64,000 bases of DNA from Dendrobium chrysotoxum (GCA_019925795.1 CM034315.1:31812446-31876445); one strand, 5' to 3'; counted from the first letter of the stretch, positions 9,896 to 22,700 are shown. The notes: generated by a model from the sequence alone, not told the origin. A program made the numbers and translations.

Positions 9896-12800
9896 AATTA
9901 GATAATTCAAATAACAACACAAAATTTGAAAAATCATAACTAATTATAGATAACTCCAAATTGGGCAAACATAAAAGCATTGTACTCCATATAAGGCTTA
10001 ATATTTATTAAAAATTTCAAAACACCAAAAATCACTTAAAATCAAAAAGTCAACATTTCGGTCAACTCTAGTTCAAATTTTAACCAAAACTTCAAATGTA
10101 TATAACTAAATCTAGAAACATCCAATTCCAGCAAACTCAAAGTCAAGTTATTCATCCTAGTGTCTAGTATTTTATAAAAATATCAAAAATCTAAAAATCT
10201 ATTTGAATCCAACAGTTAACTTTTGACCCCTTAATTAAATGATTAAAATAATCCAGGAAATTCTAAAATTTGATAATTAATCCCAAATTCCAGAAAATAT
10301 TAAGGTAATGTTTAAATCACTCAACTAACATTTTAATACACAATAACCACTCCAAAGATGAAGTTTTTAGGCTGGACTACTCCGGGCTGCGGGGCTACAT
10401 GTCCTAAGAAGGCTTTATTCCTTGAGCCTGGTGGCATAGCGCCACGAACCGGTTGATGAAAAATATAAATTAATAGCAACCAATTCAATTAGTTAAAATT
10501 ATATTAATTCTTTATCTTCTAGTTAATTAAATCCATTTAATCAATCAACCTCAAAAATCCAATTGTAAAATAAACATTAACAAATTAACATTTGAACTTT
10601 AACTAAATTTACCTTTGAACCTTCAACAAACCTAAACATAAGACAACTTAATCCAATTACCCGATATAGGAAATATCCAAACAACATAGCCTATTACACA
10701 CACTTAGATGCTTTGCTAGGGCACCACTTTTAGATATAAGCTAGGCCGGTGTTTATTTTTCTGTTGTGTGATGGGCTTTTTGGGCTTTCACCACATGCTA
10801 GTTGTTATAATTAGATGATTGCTGTGATTATTTATTTAATTTTTGTACTCTACAATGTAATTTATGGGCGTTAGATTTACCCTTAGGATAGGGGTGATTT
10901 AAATATTGATACAATCTTATGTAGGTGGCTATACTCATACAGGGTATTGAAATTAAAGGGGACAAAGATAAATTTAAACTAATCAAATTTCTGCAGGTTC
11001 TCCAAAACGCTAAGTCCCCCTTTAAAAATCGAAAGAGCATATCCAAGTTTGGATGATTTGAGTACTTTTAATTTCAATATATAATTGCTTGAGATGTAAT
11101 TTCAAATTAAAACTTTTTAGGATAACTCTGCAGGATATTTCAGTCTAGAATTTTCTATTTTCAAATGTAATTTGATTTGAATTAAGAGTTGTATATTCAA
11201 AGTAATTAGAGATGGGACATAAATCCAATCTGAAATTCAAAGAGAAAAGTGACATCCCTTAAGGGAGAGTTTCTCTTCATTTGAAAATTTAGATTAGGAT
11301 ACTTTGAGTATCCAAGGAGGAAAGAAAATAGCCCTTCAGGGAGGAGTTTCTTTTCACTTGGATATCCAGACCCGATAATCCAAGGAGCCCCATAGAATGA
11401 TGAAGAAATGAAGAGCATGAAGAATCCTAATTCTCAAATTCACTTGAGTCTTAGGAATAGAATCCAGGCTATTGTCAGTGGTACCCTGCCACTTTACTTT
11501 CTGCAGATCCTGGGTTGTAATATTAAAATTCACTTTCCTATGGACATTTTTTTAATTATCCAATTGATTGTTTGATGCTAATTGCGATATAGGATTGCAT
11601 GCTTTTAGTAGTTTTTTTGGAGCTCTTACATGTTGGTCTTTTTTTAGCCTGGAACCCGATTGGAGGTTCGTGAGGGAACATTAAAATTCTTTTACTTAAA
11701 TAAAAGTAAAATTTTTAAGCTCACATAGAAATCTAACATTTTAAGAAGTTAGCCCGGCTCCACCAAGAGTTCGCATAGCATGTTGTTCCACCTTATTTCC
11801 TTTGTTAGGCCCCTCCCCTCTTGTGACTTTTGGCAGACCACCTGGCCTATGAGGGTGCAGATCTGTCAAGAGGAATCTGTGCAATCTAGGATAAAATCTA
11901 TTTTTAAGCCATTTTCAAAAATTGCTTCATATCTGATCTAAACATTTATCGAGTCAACTTGCATTCATTGCATTAGATACAAACTAATTTGAGTATAAAT
12001 CTTTAATTACATTTTCGCTTAAGCATCAAATACCCAACATATATTAAGGGGTCAATTAAGATTGCTCTAGATGTCAGTCCTATTCTCAAAATCTTATCTT
12101 AATCAAATGTCCTTATCACTCTAATATAAAAGACCAGACTCATGGTTTTGAAGCAAAATTGGTGGTTTAGCTAGTTCCCCAATCCAGGCTGGGGTAAGTC
12201 TAGATTTGCACTGCATTATCTTGGTTCAAGTTACTAATTTTTCAGTGCCTAATCTAAACTTAGGTTCTGAGTTAAGCTCAGGCTATAAGACCTCAACCTT
12301 TGAGAATCTAATTCCAACTTTATAATAAAATGGACAATTCAAACTTAAATCCTTTTTAATCAAATTTAAGCCTAACACTTAGGATAAGCTGGGGTGTTTC
12401 TGAAGTAATTCAGAATCTATAAGCACCTCCTACTCTTTCTCTGTTGACTCCATAATTAAGTGATCAACTTTGATCTATTCCCTAATAAATTTTCAAGCCT
12501 TACCTCCCTTAACTTTAAGCTTTGAAATCCTTAAATAAATTTTCTACCGCTATTTTAATCGAGAGTATTCGTTGGAAACTCCAATTTCCCTATGATGTAA
12601 TTAACTACGAGGGCTTGCGCTCGTAGGAGATTTGGAAACCCAGATCAACTAATTTTTAAAATCAATTTTTTAAAAACTTAATTAAATATCTTTGGGAAAA
12701 TTTAAGTCAAAATCAATGATCATTCTCAGATGATCAATATTGATTGATATTTTCTTCCCTCAAGAAGATCTATCAATTATTATTATAACTTTGATGATGA

Positions 12801-13133
12801 AATTAATGATAGTTTATCCAAATTATCATAGTTAAATACCTGCGTGAACAATCATTTTGACCCTTCGTGGTCATATATAGTTCTTACTCGAATTTAACTA
12901 TGATAATCAAGATGAAATTTTAATCCTATAAATTAAATCCTTTAGAGAATGGTATGTTCGCCTCTTGAGACGATATACCATTCATAATGATGCGTTCAAT
13001 TTGAAAATTAAAATTCAAGAAATTAAATCACTCAAAGATAATTAATCTTTTTAAAAACTTAACACTTTTTAAACAAACAGTAACTTTAAACACAACACCC
13101 ATACAGAGCAACAGTAGAAGACCAGAATTATAA
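9896..13133. other. Old noncoding DNA, right flank of the gypsy insertion
   Basis: Continuation of the sequence split by the gypsy insertion. From 9896 to about 10350 it is AT-rich and similar in style to 1-2937. From about 10357 to 13000 it changes to mixed sequence with GC-richer islands (10370-10460; 11640-11880) and many short inverted repeats. I find no protein domain, LTR end or RNA gene in it. It lies where the missing 3' LTR of Sirevirus A would be expected, but has no similarity to that LTR. Confidence 0.5.
12605..12983. repeat. Cluster of short perfect inverted repeats
   Basis: Arms CTACGAG (12605-12611) and CTCGTAG (12620-12626); palindrome ATCAATATTGAT (12733-12744); 16-bp arms ATTATCATAGTTAAAT (12822-12837) and its complement (12892-12907); arms GAATGGTAT (12947-12955) and ATACCATTC (12975-12983). 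The 16-bp pair is beyond chance; the shorter ones individually are not. Confidence 0.6.
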
Positions 13134-14229
13134 CTATAAATTTGAAGGACCCTCATTTGGAGGTGGTGGGGGAGCAGCAAACATTACAAAATAGCTATTG
13201 ATCGTGGCAATATTAGTGTACACTGATTAAAACTGATCTCGGATCCACCCTCTATCTTTATTATACATGTCATCGTACTGCTTTAAATGTGCCTCAATAT
13301 CATCAAATCTTTGATCAAGCTGATCAAAGCGCTGGACTATATTTTGATAAAAATTCTAATTGAGTCCAAGTGTAGGAGCAGGGGCAGGTGCAGGTGCTCC
13401 TTCTTCCTCATAATCATCTCCAGAACCCTCTCTCCCAAAAAGTGCCCGAAAGAAGCATCGGTAAAATTCACAGGCAACTTAGTAGGTCCGTTAGGGTGGA
13501 CTAAGTTGTAGTTTTTCTCTACGATATATAAAATTAAATGGCCCAATGCAATATTTTTCTTCCTCTTGATGCTAGGATGCCTAATGTCAGTAAGAGAATA
13601 CATGTAGTCCATGATCAATTAGGCTTCATCTATAGGTTAACCAATCATAATTAAGTAGGTGACAGTTGAAAAGAGGTGTGTCATATTGATTCGATCTCCA
13701 GCTTTTAAGATAATGGAGGTTCTAAGGACATGCTAGATGATCCTTACATTTTGGTTGAGGGTGTAGACTCTAGGAAATGACTTGGTTGGCTTACTGCCCT
13801 AAGAACCTGAGTAAGTTCTGACCAATCATAATTGGCTCTAGAGGTCAGGGTGTGCACTCTAATCCCTAGGGTTCTAAGGTGAAGGAAAGTCCCCAAATCC
13901 TCCTTAGTTATCTCTACTCTCTGTTTCAGAACATAGGATGTGATTCTACTGTAATCTTGGTTCATCATCATGTTTACGAGGAAAACATGAAAAGTGTCTT
14001 TATTGTAAGCATGAATGAGGGTTAGGATGAATGAAAATTAGGTAGAGTCAAAAAGTGGCATTAAAGCAAAGTGGATGTTCTCTGGCATTAAGAGATGCGA
14101 TGGCGTGATCTTGGATGAACTAAACCTGAGGTATGCATCCTCATTTTGTTGAGACAAAAAGTTGTCATCCCAATCCTATCTGGAGGATGATCCTCTAACA
14201 TGTCATGATCTCTTTCCACTATCAGACAT
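13134..14229 (-). pseudogene. env-like third ORF of Sirevirus A
   Basis: A decayed gene of about 365 codons on the minus strand, downstream of pol. It starts at ATG 14229 (MSDSGKR...) and ends at a stop at 13134-13136. The most open stretches are 13971-13744 and 13618-13337. The middle contains a MDYMYSL...KKNIALGHLI pattern, like the helix-rich core of the family annotated as putative plant transposon protein or envelope-like protein in Sireviruses. The C-terminus has a heptad-type segment (RFDQLDQRFDDIEAHL, about 13345-13290) and then a Pro-rich tail. Gene order and the related pieces at 33545 and 48713 support the call. Several stops and shifts break it. Its true role is unknown; env-like is a name by position, and I see no clear signal peptide or membrane anchor. 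Confidence 0.6.
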
Positions 14230-14986
14230 CTTTAATTTATGGCTTCTAAGAGTTTGCTTGAAATAAAAGTGAAAAGAATGAAAACCACCCTTCTATTTAA
14301 AGAAAAATGATCTATCGTACGGTATGAAAAAGTTTCATACATGATGAAATAAATTTCATACGTAAGAACGAAAATGGCCAAAAAAAGAAATGGCTATTCG
14401 TAAACTGCCCTTCTCGATGCATCCTTTAGTACAGGCTTTTTGACTACCCGATCGTACAGACGATCACGTGTTCATCCTGGATGATCATAATATTAAAGAT
14501 CATTTTAATGACGGTTGGCTTCAGCCTTATCAAAAAAATGAAAACAAGGATCGTACAGATGAATGATACATTTGTACGTATGATCAGTAATAACTGCCTA
14601 AAACTGCAAACTTGTTCCCATTCATACAGACGAACCTATACATATCGTACAGTACGATGATGTCATCATACAATACAAATGATTATGAAAATATTATTTC
14701 CTCCCTCAACTCTACAAATTTTCATGCACAAGCTATAGAATTCATATTCAATGAAATAATTTCGTATAGTATGAATAGAACAAAAAGAATATAATAACGA
14801 AAAAAAGACTTTCAATAGCCAATCATACACATATATATTTTTTAATTTTTTATCTATTTTTTTATAAAATATTTAAAGGTCTAAGCGACTATATTCAAAC
14901 TAATAAAACAAATAACCTATACTACACGTACACTTGAATTAAACAAACATACTGTCACACACGAAACAAGTTTGCATAATTTTTAG
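14230..14986 (-). promoter_or_regulatory. pol-env spacer of Sirevirus A with GTAC dyads and TATA-like box
   Basis: Noncoding. It holds a perfect odd palindrome ATCGTACAGTACGAT (14644-14658) and several partial copies (TATCGTACGG at 14313, ATCGTACAG at 14451 and 14549, TTTGTACGTATGATC at 14570). On the minus strand a TATA-like TTTAAATA (14301-14294) follows the last GTAC copy and lies about 65-70 bases before the env-like ATG. The same arrangement is seen before the env-like ORF of the two other elements. Confidence 0.45.
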
Positions 14987-17900
14987 TTATACACTACGAT
15001 CAATCACACCTAGCCTTATCCTTAAAATTAGAAATGTGTCAAAAGCTAGTAGTTTTGTGAAAATATTTGCAAGTTGGTCCTTAGTAGCAACATGATGTAA
15101 TTCAATTTCCCCTTTTGCTATATGATCTCTAATAAAATGATATCTTATATCAATATGCTTGGTTCTAGAATGCTGAATAGGATTCTTTAAAATGCATATG
15201 GCACTAGTGTTATCACAAAAGATTGGAATTGTGCAAAAAGAAAATCCTAAGTCAATTTACCATTATTTTAACCAAAGCACTTGTGCAACACAGCTTCCTA
15301 AGGCAATATATTTAGCTTCTACTATTGAAAGGGCAACTGAGTTTTATTTTCTACTAGACCAAGAAACTAAAGAGTTTCCTATGAATTGACAAGTTTCATA
15401 AGTGCTTTTCTGATAAACCATACAACCGATAAAATCTGAATCAGAGTATCCAAAAATTTCAAATGTAATGTTATTCTTGGGATACCAAATTTTTAGGTTT
15501 TGAGTCCCCAAAAGATATCTTATAATTCTCTTAACTACAGTCAGATGTGATTTTTTGGATCGGCTTAAAATATAGCACATAAATAAACACTAAACATGAT
15601 ATCTGATTTGCTAGCTATCAAGTAAAGTATAGATCTAGTTGTTCCTCTAAACTTCTTTTGATCAACTAATTTTCCTTTAGGATCCTTATCTAACTGCACT
15701 GAAGAACTCATGGGTGTATTTACTAGTTTAGCCTTATCCATTTCATGCTTCTTAAGGATATCTTTAACATATTTTGACTGACTTAGAAAGGTTCCATCCT
15801 CATCTTGCTTAATGCTAAACCCTAAAAAGTAACTCAAATCTCCAATTAAGCTCATCTCAAATTTCTTACTCATTATTTTTGAAAATTTATCATAAATATT
15901 TTTATCGGTAGATCTAAACAAGATATCACCCACATAAATTTGAATAATGAGTATTTCATCTCCTACTCTTTTTATAAAGAGAGTAGTGTCGACACTCTCT
16001 TTTACAAATGATCGTTCAAGTAGGAAAGTGCTTAGCCATTCATTCCAAGCTCTAGGTGCCTGTTAAAGTCTACATAATGCCTTTTTTAATTTGAAAACAT
16101 GATTAGGAAATTGTGCATTTTCAAAACCTGGAGGTTGCTAAGCATAAATATCCTTTTTTATCATCCCATTTAGAAAGGTACTCTTTATATCCATTCGATA
16201 CAACTTAAACCTTTAAAATATGCATAGGCTAAAAACTCTCTAACTACCTCAAGTATGGCTACTGGACAAAGGACTCCTTAAAATCAATTCTCTCAATTTG
16301 ATTATACCCTTTAGTCGCTAACCTTGCTTTATTATTTACAATCACTATAGAAACATTCATCTTGTTTTTAAATACCCACATTGTTCCAACAACACTTTGA
16401 TCTTTCGGTCTTTTTACCAATTCCCAAACATCATTTCTAGCAAATTGATTTAACTCATCATGCATAGCTAGAATCCAAAACTCATCCAAAAGTGCTTGAT
16501 TTACATTAGTGGGTTCAATCATTGAAATGAAAGCAGAGTGATTCACTTCTTTCCTCAATCCATGCCAAGTCTTAACTCCTTCACATGTGTCTCCTAAAAT
16601 TAACACCTTAGGATGACTCTTGGGAAAATTCCATTCTCTAGGCAATGGGTTTTCTTCTTCATTTTAATCCTCTCTTCCACTTTTTCATTTTCAAGTTCTT
16701 GGATGATTTCCTTAACTTCATCTTCTTCCAACCAAGACCCTTCTTTATTATCAGATTCATCAAAAATAGCATGAGTGGTCTCCTCAACTACCAATATTCT
16801 TCTATTAAAAATTCTATAGGATTTTCCAACACTTTAATATCCTAAAAAAAATCCCTCATCAAATTTAGGATCAAATTTTCCTAAGAGAGTTTTTTAATTA
16901 TTATGTATGAACACTTTACATCCAAAAACATTTACGTGTGAGAGATTGGGAATTCTACCATTAAGAAGTTCATAGAGTATCTTATTCAATTTTGATCTAA
17001 TGTTCACCCTATTCATTACATAGTTTGTAGTACTAACTGTTTCTACCTAAAAATATCTTGGAAGTGAGTATTCTGCCAAAATGGCATGAGCAGCTTCAAT
17101 CAATGTCCTGTTCTTTCTCTCAACTAATCTATTCTATTGAGGTGTCCTAAGAAGCTGAGAACTTATGGTCTATTCTATGAGATTTACAAAAATCATCAAA
17201 TAATTTATTTTTAAATTCTCCCCCATGTTCACTTTGGTTTATAACAATTTCAAACCCTAGTTTTCTCTAAATCCAAGTGGCAAAGTCTCTAAACTCCTCA
17301 AATGATTCACTCTTATGATTTAAAAATCTAATCCATATGAACCTTGAGTAATCATCCTCAATTACATACCCAAACCTTTTTCCTCCTAGACTTGAAGTAC
17401 TAATGGATCTAAAGAGATGCATGTAAAGAATTTATAAGGGCTTGCGAGTTCTAACTTCCTTAATTGAATTGAAGGAGGATATAGCTTATTTTCCTAGTTG
17501 ACATGCATCACGTAAGTGATCTTTAGTGAAGTATAATTTGGGTATTGCTTTGACTAAATCCTTTTGGGTGATTTTCTTAAGATTTCTCATGCTAGCGTAA
17601 CAAAGTATTCTATGCCATAACCATGATTCATCACATACAGTTTTCAAACAAAAAGAAGTAGAAGATTTTATAGAATTCAAATCTATCATGTGTACATTAT
17701 TTACTCTATCACCATTCAACGCGATGATTCCTTTTAGATTAATAACATAGTTAGTTGGCCAAAATTTTATATGATAATCTTCATCATACAGTTGACTTAT
17801 GCTCAACAGATTATTTTTTAGCCCTTCTACTAACAAAATATTTTCAATCACAAAATTCTTAGAATTTCCAACTATACCTATACCTACCACTCTCTTGGTG

Positions 17901-19793
17901 GTATTGGCTCCAAGTGTAACCTTACCTCTATTCTTGGCTTCCACCAATATGAATTGATTTGCATCTCCAGTCATGTGCTTTGAATAGCCATTGTACAGGT
18001 ACCAAATACTCTCACGAGGTTCTGTGTGAGAGAATTTCTACAAGAAAATCAAGGGTAAGACCTGGGAACCCAACCAAGTTTGGGTTCACCTATTGGCAAT
18101 TTTAAACTAGATGCATATGTGATATGTTGTGACTTATGCATCATAGGTCTGTACACTAAATGTGTTCTATGATGAATAATACAAGTGTGGGAAATATGAC
18201 TAATCATACCATAAGAAAAATATTTTACACTAGGAAAAAGATTTACCAATCTATGTGCACTGTAAGATCTTCTCTTAGAGTTTGAACTAGTGGACTTGTG
18301 ATAAGATTTGTGAAAATCTTCAAGTTTGCGTGAAATTCTATATTCCTCAAGTTCTTTTAACCTAACTTCAAGGTATGAGTTAGCACTTTCTAGAATCAAA
18401 TCTTTAATCTTCAAGTTATACTCTTTACTATCCGATTCATCCATAAAAGTTTTAAAATTATTCTCAAGTTCAGTGTGTGATGATTTTAAAAGTTCATGCT
18501 GTTTGTTCAATTCATCATATTAATCCAACAGAGTCATGTGGTTGCTATCAATTAATGCATGGTCTTTCCTAAGGATTTCAAATTCTTTTTATAATTCTAA
18601 GTAATTCAAATTCAGTTTTGCATGTCATTTCTTTAGTTTCTTATATACATAATGAATGCATTTAGAAACTTCAAATAATTCATCATAACTTAAGTCACAT
18701 AGCTCCTCTTGATTCAAATGATGAATATTGTCAGCCATCAAGCATAAATTAGTGACTTCCTCTTCAGGTGCTATTTTTGAGGAATTTGAAGCTAAATCCA
18801 CCCAAAATGCTCACTATAATCTCTTCTTGTCGCTTCTATCATTCGGTTTCTCCTCAACTTTCTCCTTGTTAGGATTGGCTTTGAGATTTTGGCAATCAGT
18901 CTTTATGTGTCCTGGCTTCCTGCACTCATACAAAATTACATCATTAGAAGCCTTAGTATTTTTATAGAACTTTCCCTTATTCCATTGCTAGCGTCTCCTC
19001 TGCTTCCTCCTTAGAAAACTTAAGAACTGCCTTGTCCTTAAGGCAATATCATCTTCATCCTCAGGCTGGGATAGATCACTCTCTGAGTCATCCGCTTTCA
19101 GTGTAATATTCTTTTCTTTCCATCTGTCACCTGCATCAATCTGTCATTGAGTCACTCCTTGCTCGTAAGTAATTAGTAATCCAAGCAGATTGTCAATAGG
19201 GGAAATGTTTAAGTTTTTTGACTCCATTATAGAAGTAATCTTTGCATCGGGCAAACAACATAATACCTTATTTACTTTTTCAAAATTGGTTAGTTTCCTA
19301 CCTAAAGCAAGCAATGAAGCTACTATCTGTGTAAAATGAGTATATATGTTAGAGATTAACTCATTCAATTTCATGTAAAAAAGTTTATAGTCATGTAGTA
19401 GAATGCTCAATCTAAATAATTTCATTTCATTTGTTCCTTCATATGTAATGCAAAGCCTATCCCAAATCACTTTTCTAGATTTACAAGTAGAAACACACAT
19501 GTAGTCTTCTGATTTCAGTGCACAAAATAAACTATTCAAATACTTAGCATTTAATTGAGCTAATTCACATTCTTTTACAGTCCAATCAACAAAAGGTGTT
19601 TGAATTCTAATTCCATTTATGAGTCTAGTAGGTGCAGTGCAACCTTCTTGTACTAAAATTCATACGCGATAGTTAAGTGATTGTAAAAAAGTAGACATGC
19701 AAGTTTCTAAAAGTCAAACGGAATGTTATCAAATAGTGGAGGTCTAGTGATTGAATAACCCTTAGGAGTGTTTCGATTTCCAAGATTAGCCAT
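14987..19793 (-). pseudogene. gag-pol: gag-pol of Sirevirus A
   Basis: A broken polyprotein gene read from ATG 19793 (MANLGNRN...) to a stop at 14987. Gag: a UBN2-type copia capsid domain at 19539-19144 (YEGTNEMKLFRLSILLHDYK) and a zinc knuckle near 18920-18880 that has lost its first Cys (YECRKPGHIKTDC). Protease tail and GAG-pre-integrase region 17974-17486 (HMTGD-like start; LWHRILCYASM). Integrase about 17470-16900: the conserved SDHGGEF reads SEHGGEF, so the second catalytic Asp is Glu. The integrase C-terminus has LGKFDPKFDEGFFLGY. RT 16645-15565: WELVKRPKDQSVVGTMWVFKNK is preserved, but the active site reads YVGD (15936-15925). RNase H 15580-14987, ending in an IFTKLLAFDTF motif. Many stops; certainly inactive. 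Confidence 0.85.
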
Positions 19794-19837
19794 GATGAAA
19801 ATTTAAAAAGTAAATTAAATAATAATTTTTAAAATAG

Positions 19838-19849
19838 GCTCCGATACCA
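19838..19849 (-). other. Primer binding site of Sirevirus A
   Basis: Minus-strand TGGTATCGGAGC matches the 3' end complement of initiator tRNA-Met (TGGTATCAGAGC) at 11 of 12 bases, and lies two bases from the LTR end. Confidence 0.85.
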
Positions 19850-19851
19850 CT

Positions 19852-21529
19852 TGAAAGTGCTAATAGGTTGTTAGACCTATTAATTATGTCCCAAGGCTAA
19901 CCAAGAGGGTGGTGAATTGGTTCTTTAAAAATCTCTTGGATATTTTGAAAACCATTTTTATTAAAAAAAACTTTACGTATATCATACAGTATGATTAAGT
20001 TCGTACTCTACAAATTGTTATAAAATTTTTACTTTTTCAATCACATAAAAATATAGTGCATTACCGAAATTAAAAATGCGGTAAATAAATGCAAGAACAG
20101 AGAACACCAGATTTTATAGTGGTTTGATCTAACACGACCTACATCCACTCCCAAGAGACTCCTTCTCTAAATATTGCACTAAATTAAAGTGACTCTCCTT
20201 TTGCTCCCATAGTAAGGCGGAGAAGCCCTTACAAACTCTCTTCCACCAAACCCTAGTGTGGTAGAGAATTGTCATCCTTTTTCACCCTCCTGGTGAAGGC
20301 AAAGAACCATCATCCTTTTTTACCCTCTTGGTGAAGGCAGAGAACCAAGTATCCTTTTTCACCGTCCTTTTGACGGCAGAGAATCGGACTCTTCTTCAAA
20401 GATCTTCTCTTAAGAGTCTTCAAAGAGATAGGGAAGAGACTTGAAGTACAACCAAGGAGATCCTCACCTTTGGGCAACCTTGTGAATCCCCTCACAATTT
20501 CCTCCGCAAATATCTCACCATACTCATTCCCAAACATTCTCTCTAATCAGTCTCCCTTCCAATCTCAAGAAGAAAATCGTAGAAGATTAGTAGGATAGTT
20601 AGTTTTTAGGAACCTTTTATACAAAGGACAAGAAAAATCATCCAAAAACTAAAAATCTCAAGTTTGACGAAGTACAATTATACGGTATGATTGTCATTCG
20701 TACGTATGAATAGTTTAAATTATTGAACGGTTCATCCCGTATGATACTATATGAACCAATAAACCCCAATTTTTGTACTCTAAAAAATGATATATGAACT
20801 AAAATCATACTATATGAATAGTTTAAAAATGAACAGTTCATCCCATACGATCCTGTATGAACCAATGAAACCTAGTTTTCATACTCTATAAAATGATATA
20901 CGGAACCCATTCGTACTGTACGACTAGTTCAAAAAATTGAACAGTTCAACCCGTACGATCCAGTATGAACCATGAAAGCTCCTATTTCATACTTTAGAAA
21001 ATGATATATGAGGCCTATTCGTACTGTACAATCAGTTCAAAAAATTGAACAGTTCATCCCGTACGATCCAATATGAACCATGTAAGCTCCCATTTCATAC
21101 TCTGGAAAATGATATACGAAAACATTTTGTACTATACTAATTATACTTAGAAAAATTTTAGACCTGCAAGTTTGTATTAGAGGAGAAATAACACAAATTA
21201 TCCCGGACGATTCGACATCGCACAGTACAATTAGTTTTAAAAAATACATTTTATCTCACTCCCCTAGTGTGTGTGTGCATGATTACCCAATTACAATCAC
21301 ATCACTCAGACTCAAGAAAAGAAAAAATACAGACTCTAAGATTAATAACCTCTAATTCAATAAATATGAAGTCTTCCACGGTCTAGAATGTGATGTTCCT
21401 GAAATAAAATGTTAGTACACACAAAACAAAACTTTCTAGCATTTGTTAAGAGAAATAATAAATAAACAATAAGATTTTGTAATCATAAAAAACTCACATC
21501 AAAAACTCACTTTAAGAAACAGATTTACA
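19852..21529 (-). repeat. 5' LTR of Sirevirus A
   Basis: About 1.68 kb on the minus strand, beginning TGTAAATCTGTTTC (21529) and ending ...CACTTTCA (19852). The first ~160 bases match the partial LTR at 63809-64000 (shared TTGTGTGTACTAACAT and ATGATTACAAAA). It contains a four-unit tandem repeat (20690-21130), and on the minus strand a TATA-like TGTATAAAAGG near 20620-20610. Confidence 0.8.
20690..21130 (-). repeat. ~108-bp tandem repeat in the LTR of Sirevirus A
   Basis: The phrase GAACAGTTCA (first copy GAACGGTTCA) occurs at 20725, 20831, 20939 and 21048, spacing 106-109 bp. Each unit has one GTAC dyad (e.g. TCGTACTGTACGA near 20911) plus a second GTAC-type word (CCCGTACGATCC). Position upstream of the TATA-like box suggests repeated enhancer units. 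Confidence 0.85.
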
Positions 21530-21539
21530 CCAATTTGAA

Positions 21540-22700
21540 CAGGGTTAGCCATAGTCAACCATGGCCCACCAATGGTTCAATCACGTATAGGAATGTATGT
21601 TCTAAATCTTAGGGAGGTTTAAAAGCATTGGTGACATTTGAATTAATTTTTATGCATGATTGAGTATTTAAATTTAAAATATTTTTTTCTTAAAGTTGTT
21701 AACCATGGTCAACCAAGCTTTACCATGGGTCACTTTGGGTCTAAAAATTATTAATAATGATTATTGGATGCAAAGGGGTAAAACCTAGGTCTTAAGTTGA
21801 AGTTTATAAGATGATTTATGCATAAGTTATGAATTTAGGGTTTAAGGGTCTCTTTGGTCAAACTAGGTCAATCATGGTCAACCATGGACCAAAATTCATT
21901 GAAATCATTTTAAGAATGATTATGAACATTAATGCATGAGTTTTAGTAGTTTTAAAGGTATTTAGGCCAAAATATCATGTTGAGTGGCATGGGTTATAAA
22001 TATTTGAATGATTTGAATGCATGATGGCGGCTTTTAGTTCTAGGGTTTAGAAGGGCATGGAAGCTTTCAAATTTATTAGGTAGGCTCTAGGGGTACGAGT
22101 AATTAATATATGAAGGATCAAAAATATTTATAAGGGATTTACTTTGTGTTTTGATCCTAATGGAAAATTACACAAAAAAAGGAAAAATAAAAGTCAAAAG
22201 CTGTTAGGGTTTGAACTTGAGTTGGATTTTGGACACTAAATTTTTAAATTTATTTTTTTCTTAAATTATTTAGATGGATTGAAGGATTTAGGTTCATAAA
22301 ATGATTGAAACATGATTGAAGGGTTTAAATAAAACTTGATTGAAGATTGATCTCACATAAAAATGAGTTTAACAGTAGATGTCACCTAGTTTTATCATCC
22401 TTAATGCTATGCTTGTCCTTTGATCACTTGCATCAATGCTTACTCATTGCACCATAGTAGATGTTAGATCTAAAATTTTCCATTGATGATAATAAGTTTT
22501 TAGCAAGAAAGGGATAGAAAATTGAGTGAGCAGGTTGAACTAGTAAGTATAAAAGGTGTATGAAAAGCTATATTAGCTTTGAAATATAATAATAGCTAAG
22601 GATATGGGAAAAATTAAAGATAAAAATATCTGAAATACCCATCTTAACCCTTTATTTATAGGCCTAAGAGATCGATATGAATAACAACACTTATAAGAAA
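21540..22700 (-). repeat. Diverged inverted copy of the window-start repeat
   Basis: Read on the minus strand it matches 1-900 in motif order: TTCAAATATTTATAACCCATGCCACT, then GGTTGACC-type clusters (21545-21560, 21698-21720, 21860-21890). It adjoins the LTR end of Sirevirus A. No coding potential. Confidence 0.5.

Larger units (their letters stand above)
13134..21529 (-). mobile_element. Sirevirus A (Ty1/copia), minus strand, degenerate, 3' LTR not found
   Basis: Read on the minus strand: 5' LTR (21529 to 19852), initiator-Met-type primer site (19849-19838), gag and pol (19793-14987), a spacer rich in GTAC dyads, and an env-like ORF (14229-13134). Domain order PR-IN-RT-RH is copia; the long LTR, the large gag and the extra ORF after pol mark a Sirevirus (SIRE/Maximus lineage). 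Frames are broken by many stops and shifts. The RT active site reads YVGD and the integrase second acidic residue is Glu. No second LTR lies beyond 13134, so the element is 3' truncated or was joined to foreign DNA. Confidence 0.85.

Noticed and set aside
10357..12560. Many 5-7-bp hairpins suggesting a structured RNA
   Set aside because: By rough count such short arms with small loops are expected about once per 100-150 bases in AT-rich DNA; only the 16-bp pair further right was kept.
9896..13133. A 3' LTR for Sirevirus A
   Set aside because: I looked for the LTR start seen at 21529 and 63809 and found no similar sequence; left as not found.
19838..19849. tRNA-like sequence (TGGTATC...) as a tRNA gene
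   Set aside because: Only the 12-base primer complement is present, with no acceptor stem, D or T arms; it is a retroelement primer site.
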